This document shows, in pieces, positions 8,809-17,262 of a stretch of DNA of 36,322 nucleotides (position 1 is its first letter; every line of letters begins with the position of its first letter). The stretch spans positions 1-36,322 of the forward strand of contig DAHXNN010000105.1 of NCBI GenBank assembly GCA_027365385.1, in the 5' to 3' direction. Origin of the DNA: Acidimicrobiaceae bacterium. Lineage in GTDB: Bacteria; Actinomycetota; Acidimicrobiia; Acidimicrobiales; Bog-793. The notes under the pieces were generated by a model. That model saw only the letters and a list, made by a program, of their open reading frames with translations. It was not told the DNA's origin and did no database searches. Both the position numbers and the translations under genes were made by a program.

Positions 8809-9381
8809 TCAGACGTCGAGCAGCTCCTGCTCCTTGTGGGCGAGAAGTCGGTCCACCTCTGCGACAAGCTCGTGGGTCACCTTCTCGAGATCCTTCTCCG
8901 CGCGCTCGAGGTCGTCCGAGGAGATCTCGCCGTCGTGCTCGAGGGCCTCGAGCTCCTGGCGCGTCGCACGTCGCACGTTGCGGACCGCCACCCGCGCGTC
9001 TTCGGCGCGCTGGCGGGTGAGCTTCACGAGATCCTTGCGGCGCTCCTCGGTCAGCTGAGGAAAGACGAGCCGGATGACCTGACCGTCGTTCGACGGGTTG
9101 AGGCCGAGGTCGGAGGTCTGGATCGCCTTCTCGATGGCCTTCAGCGCACCCTTGTCGTAGGGATGCACGACGAGCACACGTGCCTCGGGAACGGTGATGC
9201 CCGCGAGCTGCTGGAGTGGCACCTCGCTCCCGAAGTAGTCGACGCGCAACTTCTCCACCAGGATGGGCATCGCACGTCCGGTGCGCACGCTCGCGAACTC
9301 GGTCTTCGCGTGCTCGACCGCACGGTGCATCTTCTCGCGGCAGTCCACGAGCGCTAGGTCGATGAGCGACTCGTCGTTCAT
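8809..9381 (-). CDS. frr: Ribosome recycling factor
   Basis: Splits post-termination ribosomes together with EF-G. The protein has 190 residues, close to the usual 185. It has the canonical pattern: the helical start [14 protein letters not shown], the second domain with [20 protein letters not shown] and [13 protein letters not shown], the hinge [15 protein letters not shown], and a terminal helix ending in [16 protein letters not shown]. The ATG overlaps the pyrH stop as ATGA, and cdsA follows after 2 bases. The pyrH-frr pair is conserved across bacteria. Confidence 0.98.
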   Translation of the reverse strand: MNDESLIDLALVDCREKMHRAVEHAKTEFASVRTGRAMPILVEKLRVDYFGSEVPLQQLAGITVPEARVLVVHPYDKGALKAIEKAIQTSDLGLNPSNDGQVIRLVFPQLTEERRKDLVKLTRQRAEDARVAVRNVRRATRQELEALEHDGEISSDDLERAEKDLEKVTHELVAEVDRLLAHKEQELLDV

Positions 9382-10157
9382 CTGATCAGCGTACCGATCG
9401 GCTCACCCATGAGGGCACCGCGGATGTTGCCAGGCTCCATCAAGTCGAAGACGAGGATCGGTAGAGCATTGTCCATGCAGAACGTGATCGCGGTCATATC
9501 CATCACGCGCAGGTCACGGCTCACGACCTCTGCGAAGCTGATCTCGTCGAAGCGCGTCGCGTCCGGGTCGATGCGCGGGTCCGCGCTGTACACCCCGTCG
9601 ACGCCGGAGTGCGTTCCCTTGAGTATGACCCCGGCCTCCACCTCGGCCGCTCGCAAGGCGGCAGGCGTGTCCGTTGTGAAGTACGGGTTGCCCATCCCGG
9701 CAGCGAAGATGACCACTCTGCCCTTCTCGAGGTGGCGGATAGCACGGCGCCGGATGTAGGGCTCGCACACCTCAGCCATGGCTATCGCGGAGAGCACCCG
9801 GGTGGGACGCCCCTCGCGCTCGATCGCGTCCTGGAGCGCCAGTGCGTTGATGACAGTCCCGAGCATCCCCATCGTGTCCGAGGCCGCCCGATCCATCCCC
9901 TCGCCGGCACCGGTCGTCCCGCGCCAGATATTGCCGCCGCCGACCATCACGGCGAGCTCGACCCCGAGCTCGTCGCACGACTCCGCTATCTCGGCGGCGA
10001 TCCTGCGCACCGTGCGGGCGTCGATCGTCTCGTCCGACGAGGCGCTCGCGAGCGCCTCTCCTGAGAGCTTGAGGACGGCGCGCGGCCACCGCGGCGCGGC
10101 TCCCTGACGGGAGAGCGGACGCGGCCCACCGGCCAGATCAGCCACCGCAGGGCTCAC
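9378..10157 (-). CDS. pyrH: UMP kinase
   Basis: Phosphorylates UMP to UDP with ATP in pyrimidine nucleotide synthesis; a hexameric amino-acid-kinase fold enzyme. The protein has 259 residues. Motifs include the phosphate loop [35 protein letters not shown], the [17 protein letters not shown] loop and [17 protein letters not shown]. About 20 residues before VLKLSGEAL are extra, which fits the GTG at 10157 that overlaps the tsf stop as GTGA. Another in-frame GTG lies four codons further in. Its stop overlaps the frr start (ATGA). Confidence 0.97.
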   Translation of the reverse strand: MSPAVADLAGGPRPLSRQGAAPRWPRAVLKLSGEALASASSDETIDARTVRRIAAEIAESCDELGVELAVMVGGGNIWRGTTGAGEGMDRAASDTMGMLGTVINALALQDAIEREGRPTRVLSAIAMAEVCEPYIRRRAIRHLEKGRVVIFAAGMGNPYFTTDTPAALRAAEVEAGVILKGTHSGVDGVYSADPRIDPDATRFDEISFAEVVSRDLRVMDMTAITFCMDNALPILVFDLMEPGNIRGALMGEPIGTLIR

Positions 10158-10960
10158 GCACCCACGACGACCTGGGCGAACCTGGTGACCTTCGCTCCCG
10201 CTAGGAGCTGGGCGATGGTGATCTTCTCGTCCTTGGCATAGGGCTGGTCCAGCAGGACTCGCTCTTTGAACCATCCGCGGAGCCGTCCCTCGACAACCTT
10301 GCCGATCTGGGAGTCCGGCTTGCCCTCGTTGCGGGCGATCGCCTCGATCGTCTCGCGCTCGGCCGCGACGGCCGACTCCGGCACGTCTGCCTGCGCAAGG
10401 TACTCCGGCCGCGCGAAGGCGATGTGGACCGCTATGTCGTGCGCGAGCTCCGGCGTCCCACTGGCGAGCTCGACCAGCACGCCATTCACACCCCGGCCAT
10501 TCTGCACGTGGAGATAGCTACCGAGGACACTGCCCTCGCCGGTGTCGAACCGGACCTGGCGGCCGACGGCAATGTTCTCCTTCAAAGTCACCTTCAGCAC
10601 GTCGATCTCGTCCACTCGGGACACGACACCGGCCTCGCCGTCGACGGCAAGCGCTTCGGCGAGCTCGTCCACGAGGCGGACGAAATCCGCCGACTTGGCG
10701 ACGAAGTCTGTCTCGCACTCGAGCGAGACGACCGCACCGACCTTCGCATCGCCGAGCACGACGACCGACACCGCTCCTTCGGCACGCTCGCGGTCACTCC
10801 GCTTGCTGGCTCCGGCGAGGCCCTGCTCGCGCAGCCAGCGCTTCGCCTTCTCCTGGTCCCCTTCGGCCTCGACGAGAGCCCGCCGCGCGTCGAGGATCCC
10901 CGCGCCCGTCGCCTGGCGCAGCGCCTGGACGTCCTTCGCTGTGATGTCGGCCACGATCAT
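10154..10960 (-). CDS. tsf: Translation elongation factor Ts
   Basis: The guanine nucleotide exchange factor for EF-Tu. The protein has 268 residues. It begins [24 protein letters not shown], the N-terminal UBA-like domain, then has the EF-Tu contact [11 protein letters not shown] (a TDFVAKN-type motif) and two dimerisation-like subdomains. [15 protein letters not shown] near the C-terminus is typical. The ATG at 10960 overlaps the rpsB stop as ATGA; a GTG two codons in is an alternative. A short form of about 200-270 residues is usual for actinobacteria. Confidence 0.97.
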   Translation of the reverse strand: MIVADITAKDVQALRQATGAGILDARRALVEAEGDQEKAKRWLREQGLAGASKRSDRERAEGAVSVVVLGDAKVGAVVSLECETDFVAKSADFVRLVDELAEALAVDGEAGVVSRVDEIDVLKVTLKENIAVGRQVRFDTGEGSVLGSYLHVQNGRGVNGVLVELASGTPELAHDIAVHIAFARPEYLAQADVPESAVAAERETIEAIARNEGKPDSQIGKVVEGRLRGWFKERVLLDQPYAKDEKITIAQLLAGAKVTRFAQVVVGA

Positions 10961-11829
10961 GCCTCCGTCGCGGAACCGGCCACGGCGTGGTCGGCCTGGT
11001 CGGCCGTCTCCGGGCTCGTCGTCTCCTGCGAGACGGCCTCGGGCACCGCGGCAACCGGAGGTGCCACGGCCTCGGGCACCGTGACGCGGGCCGCAGCCAC
11101 CGGGGCATCGTCTGTACGCGCCAGCTTGTGCGCGGCACGCCGGGAGGCCATGTATCGGCCCTCTTTCACGGCATCGCCGATGATGCGGCACATCAGGCGA
11201 CCCGAGCGGATCGCGTCGTCGTTGCCCGGTATGACGTAGTCGATGACGTCGGGGTCACAGTTCGTGTCGACGACAGCGATGACCGGCAGCCCGAGCTTGT
11301 TCGCCTCGGTCACCGCGATGTGCTCCTTCTTCGTGTCGATCACGAAGATCGCCTTCGGGAGGCGGTTCATGCGGCGGATGCCGCCGAGGTTCCGCTCGAG
11401 CTTCTCGAGCTCCCGGCTGAGCAGCAGCGCCTCCTTCTTCGGCAGCGCGTCGAACTCCCCGGACTCCCGCGCAGCCTCGAGCTCGGTGAGCTTGCGGACA
11501 CGTCCCGCCATGGTCTCGAAGTTGGTCAGCATCCCGCCGAGCCATCGCTGGTTGACATACGGCATGCCGCAGTCGTTCGCGTACTCGGCCACCGGGTCCT
11601 GGGTCTGCTTCTTCGTCCCGACGAACAGCACCGTCCCGCCGTCGGCGACCAGGTCGCGCACGTAGGAGTACGCGGTGTCGACACGGGCGAGAGTCTGGTG
11701 CAGGTCGATGATGTAGATGCCGTTGCGCTCGCCGTAGAGGAAGCGCTTCATCTTCGGGTTCCAGCGCCTCGTCTGGTGCCCGAAGTGGACACCTGCCTCG
11801 AGCAGCTGCTTCATCGTGACGACGGCCAT
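10957..11829 (-). CDS. rpsB: 30S ribosomal protein S2 (uS2)
   Basis: A small-subunit ribosomal protein, 290 residues. The family signatures [41 protein letters not shown] and [15 protein letters not shown] are all present. Beyond about residue 235 it has a tail rich in Ala, Val, Thr and Pro ([20 protein letters not shown]), probably disordered; such tails occur in actinobacterial S2. AAGGAT lies a few bases before the ATG. It is the first gene of the rpsB-tsf-pyrH-frr-cdsA-dxr-rseP run. The 116-base gap up to xerC is where its promoter would be expected, but I see no convincing -35/-10 pair. Confidence 0.98.
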   Translation of the reverse strand: MAVVTMKQLLEAGVHFGHQTRRWNPKMKRFLYGERNGIYIIDLHQTLARVDTAYSYVRDLVADGGTVLFVGTKKQTQDPVAEYANDCGMPYVNQRWLGGMLTNFETMAGRVRKLTELEAARESGEFDALPKKEALLLSRELEKLERNLGGIRRMNRLPKAIFVIDTKKEHIAVTEANKLGLPVIAVVDTNCDPDVIDYVIPGNDDAIRSGRLMCRIIGDAVKEGRYMASRRAAHKLARTDDAPVAAARVTVPEAVAPPVAAVPEAVSQETTSPETADQADHAVAGSATEA

Positions 11830-11945
11830 TGTGGATCCTTCCCGACGGTTGGGCTGATCCGGGCCCAGCGTCCCGTGGGACGACCGTGGGTGGGCGCGGA
11901 CGAACGTTCGACGGACCCGGTCGGGCCCGGCGAGATGCTAGCCGC

Positions 11946-12866
11946 TCAGGCCCGGGGGTGAGCGCTCCGGTACGCGACGACGAGTCGCTCACGCGACACG
12001 CGCGTGTAGACCTGGGTCGTCCGCAGGCTCGCGTGACCGAGCAACTCCTGGACCACACGCAGATCTGCGCCGCCGTCAAGCATATGCGTCGCAAAGCTGT
12101 GCCTGAGGGCGTGCGGGTGGCTCGGGACCGGGGAGCGTCGGTCGACGATCCGGCGCACGTCCCGGGTGCCGAGGCGCGAGCCTCGGGCGTTCAGGAACAC
12201 CGCCCCGGGCGGCGACGACGGCGAGACGAGCGCGTCCCTGCCGCCGTCGAGATAGGCGAGGAGCGAGGTCGCCGACGGGCGGCTGATCGGCACGCGTCGC
12301 TGCTTGCCTCCCTTGCCCCACACGCGCAACGCGCCGGCGTCGACCTCGAGATCTCGGAGCTCGAGCGAGCAGCACTCGGCGACCCGGAGACCGGACCCGT
12401 AGAGCAGCTCGAGGACCGCGTCGTCTCGCAGCTCGAGCGCGTTGCGCCGCCCGCCCGACGCAAGGCGCATGCCAGCGGCGCCTTGCGTCCCGGCCGTCGC
12501 TCGTGGCGACGGCTCGAGAAGCTCGGTGATCTCCGTCCCCGAGAGCACACGTGGGAGTCGGGACTCCCCTGACGGCGCCGACAGGCGCGACGCAGGGTCC
12601 GCCTCGGCGAGCCCGGCCCGCAGCGCCCACGCGAAGTAGCGGCGGAGAGCCGCCGCCTTGCGGGCGATCGTCCGGCGCGCGTAGCGGCGCGTCGCCAGGT
12701 AGGCGAGGTAGCGGCGGAGCATGAGCCGGTCGACACCGGACGGCGACGTCACGCCCGACCGGCCGGCCCACTCCACGAAAGCGTCGATGTCTCCGAGGTA
12801 CGCGACGACCGTCGCGCCGGACGCGCCGCCAAGCGACCGCTCGAATCCCGCGACGTCCCAGCTCAC
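11946..12866 (-). CDS. xerC: Tyrosine recombinase XerC/XerD type
   Basis: A site-specific tyrosine recombinase that should resolve chromosome dimers at dif. The protein has 306 residues from the GTG at 12866; a TTG two codons upstream (12872) is also open. The N-terminal SAM-like core-binding domain covers about 1-95. The catalytic domain has R161 (GSGLRVAECCSL), the hairpin lysine in KGGKQRRVPIS, HALRHSFATH, LLGHASLRTTQ and the nucleophile Y287 (VYTRVS). All catalytic residues are present. An insert rich in Gly and Ala near 120-135 separates LSGTEITELLEPS from LELRDDAVLELLYG. It is upstream of rpsB, as in several actinobacteria, and divergent from the response-regulator gene. No Shine-Dalgarno is seen; it may be leaderless. 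Confidence 0.93.
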   Translation of the reverse strand: MSWDVAGFERSLGGASGATVVAYLGDIDAFVEWAGRSGVTSPSGVDRLMLRRYLAYLATRRYARRTIARKAAALRRYFAWALRAGLAEADPASRLSAPSGESRLPRVLSGTEITELLEPSPRATAGTQGAAGMRLASGGRRNALELRDDAVLELLYGSGLRVAECCSLELRDLEVDAGALRVWGKGGKQRRVPISRPSATSLLAYLDGGRDALVSPSSPPGAVFLNARGSRLGTRDVRRIVDRRSPVPSHPHALRHSFATHMLDGGADLRVVQELLGHASLRTTQVYTRVSRERLVVAYRSAHPRA

Positions 12867-12873
12867 TCCCAAG

Positions 12874-12879
12874 ATCGTA
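12874..12879 (-). promoter_or_regulatory. Candidate -10 of a leaderless xerC promoter
   Basis: TACGAT on the minus strand, 7 bases before the GTG start of xerC. This spacing places transcription start at or next to the start codon. No -35 match is seen. It supports the GTG at 12866 over the TTG at 12872. Confidence 0.4.
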
Positions 12880-12964
12880 GCGACGGATCGTCACCGGGGC
12901 AGCTGCGGGCCTGCTCGGGGGCCAGTTGCCCGCGCGGCGCTCCGACGCGCGAGAAGATAGGGAC

Positions 12965-13657
12965 ATGTCCAGCCACATCCTGCTCGTCGAAGACGACGAG
13001 CGCATACGGACCTCGATGCGCCTAGCCCTCGAGGACGAGGGCTACGAGCTCTCCGAGGCCGGAAGCGGCGAGGAGGCGCTCGAGCTCGCGTCCCAGGCCG
13101 CGACGGGTCAACCCTTCGAGCTGCTGATCATCGACATCATGCTTCCGGGCATGGACGGGTTTGCCTGTTGCCGTGAGCTCCGCCGCCAGAGCGCCGTGCC
13201 GATCATCATGGTGACGGCTCGCACGGACACCCACGACGTCGTCGCGGGGCTCGAGGCCGGGGCGGACGACTACGTCACGAAGCCCTTCGAGCCGAAGGAG
13301 CTCGCCGCGCGCATCCGAGCCCTGCTCCGCCGGGCGCGAGCGACCGACGGGTCCGCTGCATCGCTTACGTTCGGCGAGCTCGAGATCCTCCCCGAGGCCG
13401 GCGTCGTCCGTCTCGCGGGCGACGAGGTTCACCTCACGAGGACCGAGTTCCTCCTACTCTGCGAGCTGGCAGCGAACGCGGGCAAGGTCCTCTCACGCGA
13501 GCAGCTGCTCGAGCGCGTCTGGAGCTACGACTACTTCGGCGACGGTCGCCTGGTCGACGTCCACGTCCGCAGGCTCCGCACCAAGGTCGAGCCCGATCCG
13601 GCGAACCCGCGCCACGTGCTCACCGTGCGGGGCCTCGGCTACAAGCTCGCCCCCTAG
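12965..13657 (+). CDS. OmpR/PhoB-family response regulator (MtrA-like)
   Basis: A DNA-binding two-component regulator of 230 residues. The receiver domain (3-118) has acidic E9-D10-D11, phosphoacceptor D57 (LLIIDIMLPGMDGF), T84 and K106 (TKPFEP). The winged-helix domain (about 135-230) has LTRTEFLLLCELAANAGKVLSREQLLERVW and DVHVRRLRTKVE with the terminal LTVRGLGYKL. The ATG at 12965 is chosen because the receiver begins at MSSHILLVEDD; an earlier in-frame start adds 13 residues with no counterpart in the family. The histidine kinase follows after 7 bases and a GerMN lipoprotein after that. This order matches mtrA-mtrB-lpqB, which controls cell wall and division functions in actinobacteria, but orthology is inferred from context only. 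Confidence 0.93.
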   Translation: MSSHILLVEDDERIRTSMRLALEDEGYELSEAGSGEEALELASQAATGQPFELLIIDIMLPGMDGFACCRELRRQSAVPIIMVTARTDTHDVVAGLEAGADDYVTKPFEPKELAARIRALLRRARATDGSAASLTFGELEILPEAGVVRLAGDEVHLTRTEFLLLCELAANAGKVLSREQLLERVWSYDYFGDGRLVDVHVRRLRTKVEPDPANPRHVLTVRGLGYKLAP

Positions 13658-13664
13658 GCAGTCG

Positions 13665-15263
13665 ATGCGCACGAGGAGCTCGCCGAGACCCGCCGGGCTC
13701 GCTCCCGGGCCGGGCGGCAGCGCTCGACGCCGGGGTCGAGCGCTCTCCCGGAAGGACCGCCGTGACGCCACCGGTGCGGTGCGGGCACCCCGCCATCCGC
13801 GCCTCGGCCTGCGCAACCGCGTGACGCTCAGCTTCGCGCTCGGCGCGTTCGCACTTTCGAGCGCGCTCGGCGCGATCACCTACTTCGCCGCGCGCTCCTC
13901 GATACTGCACGACGAGCAGTCGGCGATCGAGTCCGCGGCATTCGCGAACGCGGCGAGCTTACGGACCTCGATCTCGCAGGGCTACGGCACCGAGATCAGC
14001 ACCATCGCGAGCATCGACCAGGGCTCGCAGTCCCAGTCCGCCCTCTATGTGAGCGGGCAGGGTTGGATCTTCGTGCACCCGACGCTGCACAGCCCGAGCG
14101 CGCTCCCGCGCAGCCTACGGACAATGGCGATCGACGGGACCGCGGCCGTCCAGATCATCCGCTTCGACCGCTCGACGCGCATCGCGGTCGGCGTCCCCAT
14201 CCGTGCTGCCGGAGCGACGTATTTCGAGGTGTTCCCGCTCAGGCCGACGGCACGCACCTTGCAGATCATCCTCGCCGCCCTCGTCGCAGCGGGAATCGTC
14301 ACGACGGTCGCAGGGACGATCCTCGGGCGATGGGCGGCAGGCCGCGCGCTGCGACCGCTGCGAGACGTCTCCCAGGCTGCGCTCTCGATCGCGAGCGGTC
14401 GACTCGACACCCGCCTCGAGACGGCGGACGTGCGTGACCTCGCGCTTCTCGCCTCGTCGTTCAACCGGATGGTCGATCGCCTCCAGCAGAGGATCGAGCG
14501 TGACGCCCGGTTCACCTCCGACGTGAGCCATGAGCTCCGCTCCCCGCTCACGACGCTCGCCGCCTCGCTCTCGGTGCTCGAGGCCCGCCGAGAGGATCTC
14601 CCCGAGAGGTCGCAGAAGGCACTAGGTCTTCTCGCAGCGGAGATCCGTAGGTTCCAGCGCATGGTCGGCGACCTCCTCGAGATATCCCGCCTGGACGCCG
14701 GCTCCGCCGACTTCGAGACGAGCGTCGTCGAGGTCGGAGAGCTCGTGCGTAACGCAGTAGCCACGACAGGTGGCGACGTCGCGGTCGACGTGCCCCCCGC
14801 GACCGCCGGACGCTTCCTCGCGGTGGACAAGCGGCGCTTCGAGCGGATCATGGCGAACCTGCTCGACAACGCCCGCCGCTACGCGGGAGGGGCGACGCGC
14901 GTCACCGTCGTCGAGCACGAAGGATCGGTGCGCGTCCTCGTCGACGACGAAGGGCCGGGAATCCCCGCGTCCGAGCGGGCGAGGGTGTTCGAGCGCTTCG
15001 CTCGCGGCTCCGCCGCGGCGGGCAGCCGGGGCGCAGGTGACGGCACCGGCCTCGGGCTCGCTCTCGTCGCCGAGCACGTAAAGCTGCACCGCGGGCGCGT
15101 CTGGGTCGAGGGCCGACACGAGGGTGGCGCGCGGTTCGTCGTCGAGCTCCCGCTTCTCGACGAAGGCGGCGACGACGCGGATGCCACTGGGCTCGAGAGC
15201 AACCCGCGCGCCGGCCGCGCACGCACCACGCGTCCACGAACGACCGGGGCCGGTCGGCTGTGA
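13665..15263 (+). CDS. HAMP-containing sensor histidine kinase (MtrB-like)
   Basis: The membrane sensor kinase partner of the upstream regulator, 532 residues. About 50 basic residues precede TM1 (52-75). An extracytoplasmic domain of some 120 residues and TM2 (about 199-221) follow, then a HAMP linker (221-275). HisKA has the phosphoacceptor H289 in FTSDVSHELRSPLTTL. The HATPase_c domain shows the N box MANLLDNARRYA, G1 DDEGPGIP, the F box FERFARG and G2 GDGTGLGLALV. The last 35 residues are low-complexity. The start is uncertain: the ATG at 13665 lacks a clear Shine-Dalgarno, and an in-frame GTG near residue 39 would remove the odd N-terminus. The stop overlaps the GerMN gene start (GTGA). 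Confidence 0.93.
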   Translation: MRTRSSPRPAGLAPGPGGSARRRGRALSRKDRRDATGAVRAPRHPRLGLRNRVTLSFALGAFALSSALGAITYFAARSSILHDEQSAIESAAFANAASLRTSISQGYGTEISTIASIDQGSQSQSALYVSGQGWIFVHPTLHSPSALPRSLRTMAIDGTAAVQIIRFDRSTRIAVGVPIRAAGATYFEVFPLRPTARTLQIILAALVAAGIVTTVAGTILGRWAAGRALRPLRDVSQAALSIASGRLDTRLETADVRDLALLASSFNRMVDRLQQRIERDARFTSDVSHELRSPLTTLAASLSVLEARREDLPERSQKALGLLAAEIRRFQRMVGDLLEISRLDAGSADFETSVVEVGELVRNAVATTGGDVAVDVPPATAGRFLAVDKRRFERIMANLLDNARRYAGGATRVTVVEHEGSVRVLVDDEGPGIPASERARVFERFARGSAAAGSRGAGDGTGLGLALVAEHVKLHRGRVWVEGRHEGGARFVVELPLLDEGGDDADATGLESNPRAGRARTTRPRTTGAGRL

Positions 15264-15940
15264 GCCACGCGCCGCGCACGCGGCGGACGGTGCTCTCCGT
15301 CGTGGCCGTCGCGGTAGCCGGAGTGCTCCTCGGCGCCTGCGGGATCCCGCTCGACCACTCTGCCGAGCCGGTGCCACGCTCGCGCGTCCCTGGCGGGCTG
15401 CTCGACGCGCCGGCCACGACGACGACCACGCTGCCCGAGGACAGCACGCGCGCCGTGCCGATCGGGATCTACTTCATGAACGGCGCCGGCACCCGCCTCG
15501 TCGAGACCTTCGCACGCGTCCAGCCCCCGCCCACGGCGGTCGAGGCACTCGACTTGCTTGCGTACGGGCCGACCGCCTCGGACAGCAAGCGCGGCCTGCG
15601 CACCGGGCTCTCGCCCCAGTCCACGCCCCGAGTCAAGATCGACCGTCAGACCGGGATCGCCGTCGTCGCCCTCGATGCCGCTACGTACTACCTGCTCGGG
15701 TCGCAGGAGTACCAGGCGCTCGCACAGATCGTCTACACGGTCACCGACCCGCAGTTTGGCGTGCACGCCGTCCAGTTCACCTACTCGGGCGCACCAGCGC
15801 TCGCGTACCTGCCCGACGGCCAGTACACGCAGTACCCGGTCGGGCGGTCCGACTACTCCGCGCTCGCCCCTGCCCCGCAGGTCGGGCACGTCACGTCTGC
15901 GACCAGCACCACGTCGGCCGGCGTGCTATCGGAAGGCTGA
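15260..15940 (+). CDS. GerMN-domain lipoprotein (LpqB-like, without propeller)
   Basis: An exported lipoprotein of 226 residues. The signal peptide ends in the lipobox L24-G-A-C27, so the mature protein should be anchored on the outer face of the membrane. A linker with TTTTT follows, then a GerMN domain at about 65-185: VPIGIYFMN, VEALDLLAYGPTA, IAVVALDAATYY, then ALAQIVYTVTDPQFGVHAVQF. In mycobacteria, LpqB (about 580 residues) has GerMN plus a beta-propeller and modulates MtrB. Here the protein stops after GerMN. The GTG start overlaps the kinase stop (GTGA). A role in tuning the kinase is inferred from position and domain. Confidence 0.9.
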   Translation: MSHAPRTRRTVLSVVAVAVAGVLLGACGIPLDHSAEPVPRSRVPGGLLDAPATTTTTLPEDSTRAVPIGIYFMNGAGTRLVETFARVQPPPTAVEALDLLAYGPTASDSKRGLRTGLSPQSTPRVKIDRQTGIAVVALDAATYYLLGSQEYQALAQIVYTVTDPQFGVHAVQFTYSGAPALAYLPDGQYTQYPVGRSDYSALAPAPQVGHVTSATSTTSAGVLSEG

Positions 15941-15974
15941 CCGGGCCGGAGGTCTCGCTAGTCCGAGCGCCTTG

Positions 15975-16382
15975 TCAGCCCTCGACGGCGTGCGGCTCGC
16001 GCAGAGGCTCCCATGCGACGGTAGGTGCGTCGGCCCAGAGCCGCTCGAGCCCGTAGCGCTCCCGGGTCTCCATGTCGAAGACGTGCACGACGAACGAGCC
16101 GTAGTCGACGAGGACCCACTCCGCCGCAGCGAGACCCTCGACCCGCCGCGTCGACGTACCGCCCGCGGAGGCGACCTGGCGGGTCACCTCGTCGACGATC
16201 GCGCGCACCTGGCGGTCGTTGCGCCCAGCGCTCACGACGAAGTAGTCCGTGATCCCGAGCAGACTCCCGACGTCGAGCAGCCGGATCTCCTCGTCGGTCT
16301 TCGACGCCGCGCCCCGCGCGGCCGCTACGGCAAGGTCGTACACCGGCGCCCGCGACCCTGTGAGCTCGTGCGCTCGCGACAA
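15975..16382 (-). CDS. rsfS: Ribosomal silencing factor RsfS
   Basis: An Iojap/YbeB family protein that binds L14 (uL14) and blocks joining of the ribosomal subunits. The core domain is typical: LAVAAARGAASKTDEEIRLLDVGSLLG, TDYFVVSAGRNDRQVRAIVDEV and AEWVLVDYGSFVVHVFDMETRERYGLERLWADAP. The frame is open up to the end of nadD. I choose the TTG at 16382 (135 residues) because GGAGGT lies 12 bases upstream (16395-16400). Other options are the TTG at 16445 (156 residues) and the GTG at 16343 (122 residues). It follows nadD, the usual actinobacterial order, and converges with the GerMN gene (34 bases between stops). Confidence 0.9.
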   Translation of the reverse strand: MSRAHELTGSRAPVYDLAVAAARGAASKTDEEIRLLDVGSLLGITDYFVVSAGRNDRQVRAIVDEVTRQVASAGGTSTRRVEGLAAAEWVLVDYGSFVVHVFDMETRERYGLERLWADAPTVAWEPLREPHAVEG

Positions 16383-16524
16383 CGATGGAGCGGTACCTCC
16401 AGCCGACTCGACGTGGCCCGGCAGGATCGGGACTCGCAGGGTCAACGGCTGCCGCCGGCGCCCGAGCGGAGACTCGCACCCGACTCTCCGACACGTCGCT
16501 CGCCGTCGCCCAGCATGTGGTCTG

Positions 16525-17124
16525 TCATCTGTCCAGAGCGTACAGCCCGCGCTCCCGGATGACGCGGATGGCCGCGTCGGGCACGAGGAAGTCGAGCGGC
16601 CTGCCCGTGGCGGCGCGATCGCGAAGGTCGGTGCTCGAGATCTCGAGCGCGGGCATCTCGATCGACACGGCTCGCCAGGCGGAGAGCGGGCCGTCAGGCC
16701 CGAGCTCGACCGAGCGTGCGCCCGGGCGGTTCACGGCGACGAGCGTCACGGTCGAGCGCACCGTGTCGAGGCGCTCCCAGCTGTCGAGCCCGCCGACGAC
16801 GTCCGCGCCGACGACGAGGTAGAGATGGGTGTCGGGGCTGGCACGGCGCAGCTCCTCGACGGTGTCGGCGGTATAGGAGACGCCGCCCCGGTCGACCTCG
16901 ATCGACGAGGCCTCGATACCCTCGCAGGATGCGACTGCCGCCTCGACCACCGCCAGGCGGTCGCGCGCCGGGGTCACCGCACGCTCGCCGACCTTCTGCC
17001 ACGGCTCGTTCGCGACGACCATCAGCACCTTGTCGAGACGAAGGGCGTGGCGGACGTTCACTGCCGCGACGAGGTGACCGACGTGTATCGGATCGAAGGT
17101 CCCCCCGAAGATCCCGATACGCAC
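16525..17124 (-). CDS. nadD: Nicotinate-nucleotide adenylyltransferase
   Basis: Adenylates nicotinate mononucleotide to deamido-NAD in NAD synthesis. The protein has 199 residues. The nucleotidyltransferase fold starts with IGIFGGTFDPIHVGH (3-17), which carries the HxGH motif. VVANEPWQK and LYLVVGADVVGGLDSW are family hallmarks, and the ISSTDLR motif near the C-terminus completes the nucleotide site. The GTG start has no Shine-Dalgarno, but a TACGCT hexamer lies 6 bases upstream, suggesting a leaderless transcript. It is divergent from the DAHP synthase gene. rsfS lies downstream. Confidence 0.96.
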   Translation of the reverse strand: MRIGIFGGTFDPIHVGHLVAAVNVRHALRLDKVLMVVANEPWQKVGERAVTPARDRLAVVEAAVASCEGIEASSIEVDRGGVSYTADTVEELRRASPDTHLYLVVGADVVGGLDSWERLDTVRSTVTLVAVNRPGARSVELGPDGPLSAWRAVSIEMPALEISSTDLRDRAATGRPLDFLVPDAAIRVIRERGLYALDR

Positions 17125-17130
17125 CGCTGC

Positions 17131-17136
17131 AGCGTA
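17131..17136 (-). promoter_or_regulatory. -10 element of a probable leaderless nadD promoter
   Basis: TACGCT on the minus strand ends 6 bases before the nadD GTG. This is the spacing expected if transcription starts on the start codon. There is no Shine-Dalgarno and no clear -35 hexamer. Confidence 0.55.
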
Positions 17137-17220
17137 GGCGCTGCCCCGACGCGCCGGATTCTGGCGGTGCCGCGCCGGGCACAGCGCCGGTCCGCGCAGG
17201 CCCTAACGAAGCCCTAAGGA

Positions 17221-17234
17221 CTGCGGATCCGCAG
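17221..17234 (+). promoter_or_regulatory. 14-bp perfect palindrome, possible operator of aroG
   Basis: CTGCGGATCCGCAG reads the same on both strands. It lies in the 138-base divergent nadD/aroG region and covers the place where the -35 element of the aroG promoter should be (17 bases before the -10). A dimeric regulator could bind here. No regulator is identified. Confidence 0.4.
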
Positions 17235-17250
17235 ACCCCGCTCTCGTGCC

Positions 17251-17256
17251 TACTCT
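17251..17256 (+). promoter_or_regulatory. -10 element of a probable leaderless aroG promoter
   Basis: TACTCT followed by 6 bases and then the ATG of the DAHP synthase gene. The spacing predicts a transcript that begins at the A of the start codon. No ribosome-binding site is present in the preceding sequence. Confidence 0.55.
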
Positions 17257-17262
17257 TGTGCG

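Noticed and set aside
11901-11910. Palindrome CGAACGTTCG upstream of rpsB, considered as a LexA (SOS) box.
   Set aside because: The actinobacterial SOS box has four bases between GAAC and GTTC. Here the halves are adjacent, so it does not fit.
15941-15974. Possible bidirectional terminator between the GerMN and rsfS stops.
   Set aside because: Only a 4-bp stem (GACC/GGTC) with no T-tract is visible.
17200-17218. Double CCCTAA motif (17203-17218) upstream of aroG as a regulatory repeat.
   Set aside because: The copies are too short, and their placement fits no promoter element; chance cannot be excluded.
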